A DNA stretch of 35,909 nt from Ophiostoma sp. CBS 140.51 (Eukaryota; Ascomycota; Sordariomycetes; Ophiostomatales; Ophiostomataceae), in contig JANSLP010000326.1 in NCBI GenBank assembly GCA_029298735.1, positions 1 to 35,909 on the forward strand. Direction: 5' to 3'. Below, in pieces: positions 30,957 through 35,909 of the stretch. A program made the translations under genes and the position numbers. Each line of letters opens with the position of its first letter. The stretch's first letter is position 1. The notes under the pieces are model-generated. The model did no database searches and was not told where the DNA came from. It worked only from the letters and a program-made list of their open reading frames with translations.

Positions 30957-32099
30957 GAAGATGCAGACAGCGGTCATACAACTTGTCGAGTGCAGTATCT
31001 GCGTATCTGTATCTGACATCACCGCCTCACAATTTAGTATTGGACTGGAAGAGACGGATATCCACTCACCGCTGCACCCTCTTCTGAACAAAGTCGATGT
31101 CTAGCTGTACTCGATCGGGCGAAACGGATGCAAAGGATAAGAAAGAACAAAGCCTTCGGGCAAGAAACGAAGAGGACGGCAGCAGGATGTTGCCAAGCAG
31201 ACTAGCAGTCGTAAATACTGACGCTGTTCAAGCTCTTGTTCTGTGTCCTAATTTGCGTCTATGATGGTTTCCCCTTACATCGCTTCACATCTCATCACTA
31301 AGATGGAGTATTGAGCACTTTCATGGTTAAACCTCGGCGGCGTTTCTTAAAAGTGCAATTCCCAACAGGTTTGAAATCGTCTCGTGAATCATGGCCGATA
31401 TCTGTTCTCTTCTATCCAATACCAATAAGATGAATATATCAAATATTAAGACGATCGAACTGCAGATGAGGCCAACGATGCGACCAAAGGCCGCGATCTG
31501 TCTTCGTCCACAGAAACACTAGTGTGCAGTCTCAACTTTCTCTTCAAATTCAGAAGATGTTGTGGCATTTTGAAGATGTCGTGCATTTTGGCTTCGCCCC
31601 AAAACTTAAAGAAACAACTGATGTAAATGGTGGCCAACGTGGCCACACAAATTACTTGCATGAATGATTGTGTGCTCGTTCCTGATGTTGCGTTGAATTG
31701 TACGACGATGTCTGTTTCCGTGCGAAGGTCTTTGTCGGCCGTCTATCCCTTGCTTCGTGTTCCCGAGAGGGTCAAATCCATCATATTGACTTCAAAATTC
31801 GCAATGGCTAATTATTGCAATCTGTGTCTTGTTGTTGCCGCCGATGTAGATGTCGACTCACATTGTCAATACACGTTAAATGCATATCTCGAAGTTATTC
31901 ACTAAAACGAGTATATGGCATCCGAAACGTCCCTTCCCCATTTAGCGCTAAAAATGGACAATAATAGGCGGATCAAGATCGAACTCTCCGATCCTCGCCT
32001 GATCGGCTCTCGGAACATCAAGCTGATAAGACTCGATTTTGACCTCAAACACAAACGACGACGAACATCACCACCCACTCACCACCTCCTCATCGTCCA

Positions 32100-32576
32100 A
32101 TGTCCGTGGTCGTTCACACCGGCGACGAAGAAACGCCCCTCCTTATCTCTGTGCACACAGAAGACGCTCGTGCTGCACCCCGCCAACTCTCTCAACGCCA
32201 ACGTCAACGTCTCGCCATGGCCGGCATGTTCATGTGGCGCGTCGGCGCTCTGTACGGCGCCACCGCCGTTGCTTTCGGTGCTTTCGGTGCCCACGGCCTC
32301 AAGAACCGCATCAGCGACCCTGCCAAGCTGGCATCATGGTCGACGGCGGCGCACTACCAGCTGGCGCACTCGGTGGCGATGCTGGCGGCCCGCGGCAACC
32401 CGGTGGCCTCGACCTTTTTCGCGGCAGGCATGACCATGTTCAGCGGCTCAATCTACGCGCTGGTGCTGGACCCGGAGCGGTTCAAGGCCCTGGGCCCTGT
32501 GACACCGATTGGCGGTCTGTGTCTGATTCTGGGCTGGTTGACGCTGGTCTTCTCCCGAGGACGGATCCAGCTCTAA
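32100..32576 (+). CDS. DUF423 (YgdD/TMEM256-like) small membrane protein (158 aa)
   Basis: A polytopic membrane protein whose family has no established biochemical function. From about residue 44 the sequence follows the DUF423 pattern closely: MWRVGALYGATAVAFGAFGAHGLKN, then STAAHYQLAHSVAMLAA, FFAAGMTMFSGSIYALVL, and LGPVTPIGGLCLILGWLTLV. This gives about four hydrophobic helices. Family members are usually near 110-130 aa. Met40 (ATG 32217, context GCCATGG) would give a standard-length protein; the upstream ATG at 32100 adds 39 residues containing DEETPLLI, an acidic dileucine sorting signal. I report the longer form, but the start is uncertain. Intronless and GC-rich. It converges on the MFS transporter, with 290 bases between stops. 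Confidence 0.85.
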   Translation: MSVVVHTGDEETPLLISVHTEDARAAPRQLSQRQRQRLAMAGMFMWRVGALYGATAVAFGAFGAHGLKNRISDPAKLASWSTAAHYQLAHSVAMLAARGNPVASTFFAAGMTMFSGSIYALVLDPERFKALGPVTPIGGLCLILGWLTLVFSRGRIQL

Positions 32577-32866
32577 GCGAAGTTGAGTGCTGAAGGCCCA
32601 AACGTCCAGTTCTAAGCATCCTTGAGCGATGGCTACAGGTGACCTCTACTGCCACTGGGTGGCAATCCCATGTACATATACCTTTGTTTTGCTTTCTATG
32701 TTTCATATCTCTCCTCTGTACGCATCTCCTCTTTTCTTTATGAATTACAATATTATATATTATGACGCTCTGAATGTATGCGCCCCGGTCTATGTACGCT
32801 TGGTATGCTATGATACTTTAGAATATGGAAGAAAATGGACATAAATTAAGAGTGACAATCAGGAGC

Positions 32867-34769
32867 TCATGACTTCTCACTGAACGATACCGGGTGTCGT
32901 ACCGGCACCTCATGTAGACTCTTCCTCTCGTCGGCGGCACCCTCATGCCCTGCTGTCTGGTCACTGTCTTCACCCGACTGCGGGGCATCTTCTGAGTCGA
33001 CTTCGTTAGCCTCGAGGTCTGCATCAGCCTCACGAGCCTCGACCGGTGCCTCGACAACGCCTCCGTTTACCTCACCCTCGGTCTTGCCCTCCAGAGCGGC
33101 CTTCTTCTTGGCCTCGCGCACATCCGTCGGCTCCAGTCCCTCGTCCTTGACAAAGATGCACGTCAAGAAACAAATACCAACTAAAGGCACCTGAAGGATA
33201 AAGACGGCATGACTAGCGGCCATGTAAGCATCGAGGACGGCCTCCTTTTCGGCAGCGCTAGAAAAGCTAGAGGGCAGGTAGAAGGCGTTGTTGGCTAGAT
33301 AAGCGTATTCGGTGGGAAGGTTGGATCGCAAGGCGGCCTGCAAGACGGCAGCGGCCACAGCAAGACCACAGGCACCGCCCGTGGCACGGAAAAAGTTGCG
33401 GACAGAAATAATGACGGCACGGCGGGCTTTTGTCGTGTGTGCCTGGAGGGCCACCAGAGTAGGCTGCAAAGTCATACCAAGGCCGGCACCGACCAACATC
33501 AACGGAACGATGATAGCGGCTACGCTGGTGGTGCGCTTGTTAAGAAGCATCAAGCCGGCGCCACTGTCAGGTTAGTATGCGTAGCAAGTAGGTCAGCAAT
33601 AATGGAAAAGAAACTCACAGAGTCCAGCAGGCAAAGCCGCACCAGATGACTTCGCCATAGCGCTTCATGCGCGACAGGTACTGACCCGACAGGATCGAAC
33701 ACGATGACTGCACGAGGACCATGGCGGCCACAAAGGCGGCCGACTCGATGATAGTGTATCCGCGGGCGTTTTGGAGGAAGAGTGGAAGGTAGTAGAGCGA
33801 GATCTGATACACGGCACCCAACAGAAAACTCTGGATCATGAGCACCGTGATGACATGGCTCTTGAAGATTTGCACTTTTTCGTTAGTAAGAAATCAAACC
33901 TTGCTGCACATACCCTCCGGTGACTCACTTGGCATCATTGGCAGCTGGGCTATCCGCAGCTCCACGACAATGAAAAAGACGAACAACAATGACCCAATAA
34001 CCAGCATGCTAATCACCATGGGTGAGTCCCAGCGAAAGTAGGAGCCACCGCCACTGATGGGGATCAACACCAAGATCACGGCAGCCGAGGCCGACAGCAG
34101 ACCCCAGTAGTCAATCTTGCGCGCATTCTCGCGCAGACCACCCTTGGGCGGGTTCGAAGGCAACATGTACGCCGCGACACAGCCGACGACCACACCCAAC
34201 GGTGCCAGCAAATAAAAAAAGGCCCGCCATGTCGTCCGCGCCGTCAGACCGGCCGCCAAGAACGGGCCCGCCAGGTTGCCAAGGCCGACGCAGGCACCAA
34301 TGATGCCCTGGTAGAAGCCACGCTGCTCGAGCGAGACGACGTCCGACACAATAATCATACTGAGATTCGTGACACCGCCGCCGCCAATACCGGCCACGCC
34401 ACGGAAGACATAAAACATAGGTCCGTTGCGAGATAGACCGCACAACAGATCAGCCAGTGCCAAGCATCCAACAGCGCCCAAGTACACGCGCTTGCGGCCA
34501 AAGATATCGGACAGCCGACCGTAGAGCATCTGGAAAGTGGTGTTGGCGATTAGAGAGGAGGTGCCGGCCCAGGAAATGGTATTTTGGGCGTCGAGGTCGC
34601 GTGCAATCGTCGGGAGGGTCACGCTGATGCCGTTCTGGTCGATAAAGGTGATTAAGAGGGTGAGGGACAAAGTGCCAAAGACAACGACAAGCTTCTTCTT
34701 CGGCAGGAGGTCGGTCTGGTCGTACAGTGCCTTTTCGACAGCGGACTGCTGCCGCGTCATCTTCGCCAT
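32867..34769 (-). CDS. Major facilitator superfamily transporter, drug:H+ antiporter type (597 aa)
   Basis: Exons are 34769-33929, 33874-33619 and 33563-32867; introns of 54 and 55 bp both begin GTGAGT. They rebuild LPMMP-MQIFKSHV and CWTL-GAGLMLL. The first acceptor is AAG, weaker than usual, but only it keeps the frame. ATG 34769 is the first Met in the frame; an earlier GTG is unlikely. The N-terminus has the motif D-like DQNGISVTLPTIA and motif A GRLSDIFGRKR between TM2 and TM3. A Gly-rich GVAGIGGGGVTN and RGFYQGIIGACVGLGNLAGP (motif C-like in TM5) follow. About 14 hydrophobic segments suggest a DHA2-like efflux pump of the plasma membrane. Residues 500-597 form a hydrophilic, very acidic cytosolic tail rich in Glu, Asp and Ala. 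The substrate is unknown. No biosynthetic cluster genes are adjacent. Confidence 0.9.
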
Positions 34770-35909
34770 CGTGACGGTTGGGGGAGAGTTCGTCGGGAGT
34801 GTTGTTGTTAGTAGTCGCAGTTCCACAGTGTTTGTCCGTCTAGTTCCATGGATATGTCGTCAAGTCTGTGGCGGTGTCCACGTGTCGAAGTTAACAAGGG
34901 GAGTGGCAAGGCTGTCGAATATGGTCGTTGAAGCATTGGTCTGCCAAGACCTTTGAAAGCCGAGTATTAAGTGAAGGCCGAAAGCCAAGAAGGAGAAAAA
35001 GAATGGGAAATGGCTAATAATAAACAAATGACCGGGACCGAAAAATGGAATAAAGAAGAAAAGAACGAATAAAAGGACGAAGGAAAGACAAAGGGAAAGA
35101 AAAATACTGTAATCTTCTAGAGAGGCGGAGCTCCGACACGGATAGTCGCCGGAATTCCTAGTTCCAATCGTCTATCAAGAAAAGGAGGGATCATGACCGA
35201 CGCGAGAAACGAGAGGAACTCGCAGAAAAAAAACACACAAGAAAAATCTTTATTCCAATGGGAGCTGCTTGTTTGGGACCACAGAGCGCATCCACCCCCG
35301 TCGTCTAGCGCTCTAACGCTGCCGCGTCGCTGCTTCCGCCACCCGTGCGCCTGTGAAGAACCATGCCGTCATTGCCGGTCTTGGTCCGGCCAGGCCTTTC
35401 AAGATGTGGTCGCAAACCCCCTGAATTGGAGGCAACCCCAACGGTCTCTGGCCTTATGACCTCCTATGACAAATGTGATTGGAACTTTTGCTTTCTTCCA
35501 GCGTAAACTCGGTCTACAAGCATCACCTACGGAGGACAATACCCCGTATGCCGTCATCAAAGAAATGCAAAGAAGTGAACAACATCTGAGTGCGGCTGTC
35601 TTCTTTGTGACAGTTCAAAGACTCTTTGACAGACGAAAGTTCACAGCATTTTGAGGTCTACAAACGTATACACTTGCCGATGGGGCACCGACTGCGTTAC
35701 AATCAAAAGACGGAATGTCCGCCGAAGCGGATCCATTTAAGCCGCGCTGAGGTGAAGGGCTTTCAAAATATTGCTGAAATTCTCTGTGAGAATATCAAAA
35801 AAAAAAAAAAAAAAAAAACACTGTTCCAAGGTTCACACAGCATCACGCGCAAGACGGGACATTTCCCGCTTGTGGTTGACATCGTCATGCCCTCATCTCG
35901 CGATGATTT
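34770..35909. other. Promoter side of the transporter and right flank
   Basis: No supported gene in 1.1 kb. A purine-rich stretch at about 34980-35110 lies upstream of the transporter. A 62-codon plus-strand frame (35466-35654) starts with ATG but has no recognisable motif. A 22-A homopolymer occurs at 35797-35818. Confidence 0.4.
35797..35818 (+). repeat. Poly(A) tract of 22 bases
   Basis: The longest homopolymer in the window. It could be simple slippage or the tail of a short retroposed sequence. I see no promoter boxes or flanking target duplication to support the latter. Confidence 0.7.

Larger units (their letters stand above)
26902..32099. other. 5.2-kb gene-free region
   Basis: No coding region I can support on either strand, although several frames of 100-220 codons are open. 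Those frames overlap one another and lack conserved motifs. The right side of the C2H2 gene (26.9-27.5 kb) is pyrimidine-rich on its coding strand, as expected for a long leader and promoter. Simple repeats occur near 28.8, 29.1, 29.3 and 30.9 kb. I looked for a tRNA B box and found only a poor match near 27860. The segment just before 32100 should contain the DUF423 promoter. Noncoding RNA or long-range promoter function is possible but not visible. Confidence 0.45.

Noticed and set aside
31446..31905. Opposed 71- and 92-codon ORFs upstream of the DUF423 gene.
   Set aside because: Neither shows family features; they overlap on opposite strands in promoter-like DNA.
35466..35654. A 62-codon plus-strand ORF near the right end.
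   Set aside because: It starts with ATG but has no recognisable motif, no supporting context and ordinary spacing to nothing; too weak to call.
35700..35830. The 22-A tract as the tail of a SINE-like retroposon.
   Set aside because: No A or B box and no flanking target-site duplication could be found; simple slippage is enough.

Overview
The window looks like chromosomal DNA of a filamentous ascomycete (Pezizomycotina, most likely a Sordariomycete; I cannot place it further). The signs are short GT-AG introns of about 50-115 bp with CTAAC-type branch points, two Zn2Cys6 regulators, a lysine-pathway alpha-aminoadipate reductase, and fungus-specific families such as DUF6546, DUF7580 and the fungal C2H2/acidic-tail type. 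No tRNA, rRNA, CRISPR array or recognisable transposon was found.

Layout. 0.5-5.3 kb: two Zn2Cys6 transcription factor genes on the plus strand; the first has an in-frame TAA before two further coding-like exons, and the second has a three-codon upstream ORF overlapping its start. 5.3-7.6 kb: a minus-strand F-box-like protein of 727 aa. 7.6-18.9 kb: an AT-richer, gene-poor stretch that looks accessory. It holds a broken F-box/DUF6546 gene, a DUF7580 protein with a HeLo-like hydrophobic N-terminus, a divergently transcribed fungal C2H2 protein, and a same-strand array of four tiny cysteine-rich proteins (51-88 aa). These all begin Met-Cys and share M-C-x(10-11)-C-[GR]-[HC], C-x4-C and C-x2-C elements. 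A second gene relic lies inside the array.

18.9-22.6 kb: LYS2 (alpha-aminoadipate reductase) on the minus strand, with two Gcn4/CPC1-type sites upstream. 24.7-26.9 kb: a minus-strand C2H2/DUF7896-like regulator, followed by about 5.2 kb with no gene I can support. 32.1-34.8 kb: a DUF423 (YgdD/TMEM256-like) small membrane protein converging on a three-exon MFS transporter. The last 1.1 kb holds no supported gene.

The core genes (LYS2, DUF423, MFS, F-box, regulators) are unrelated in pathway and look like ordinary fungal gene order. The best candidate for something undescribed is the small cysteine-rich array at 14.5-18.4 kb: four divergent paralogues on one strand, each with an AT-rich TATA-like element 109-190 bp upstream, lying close to the DUF7580/C2H2 pair.
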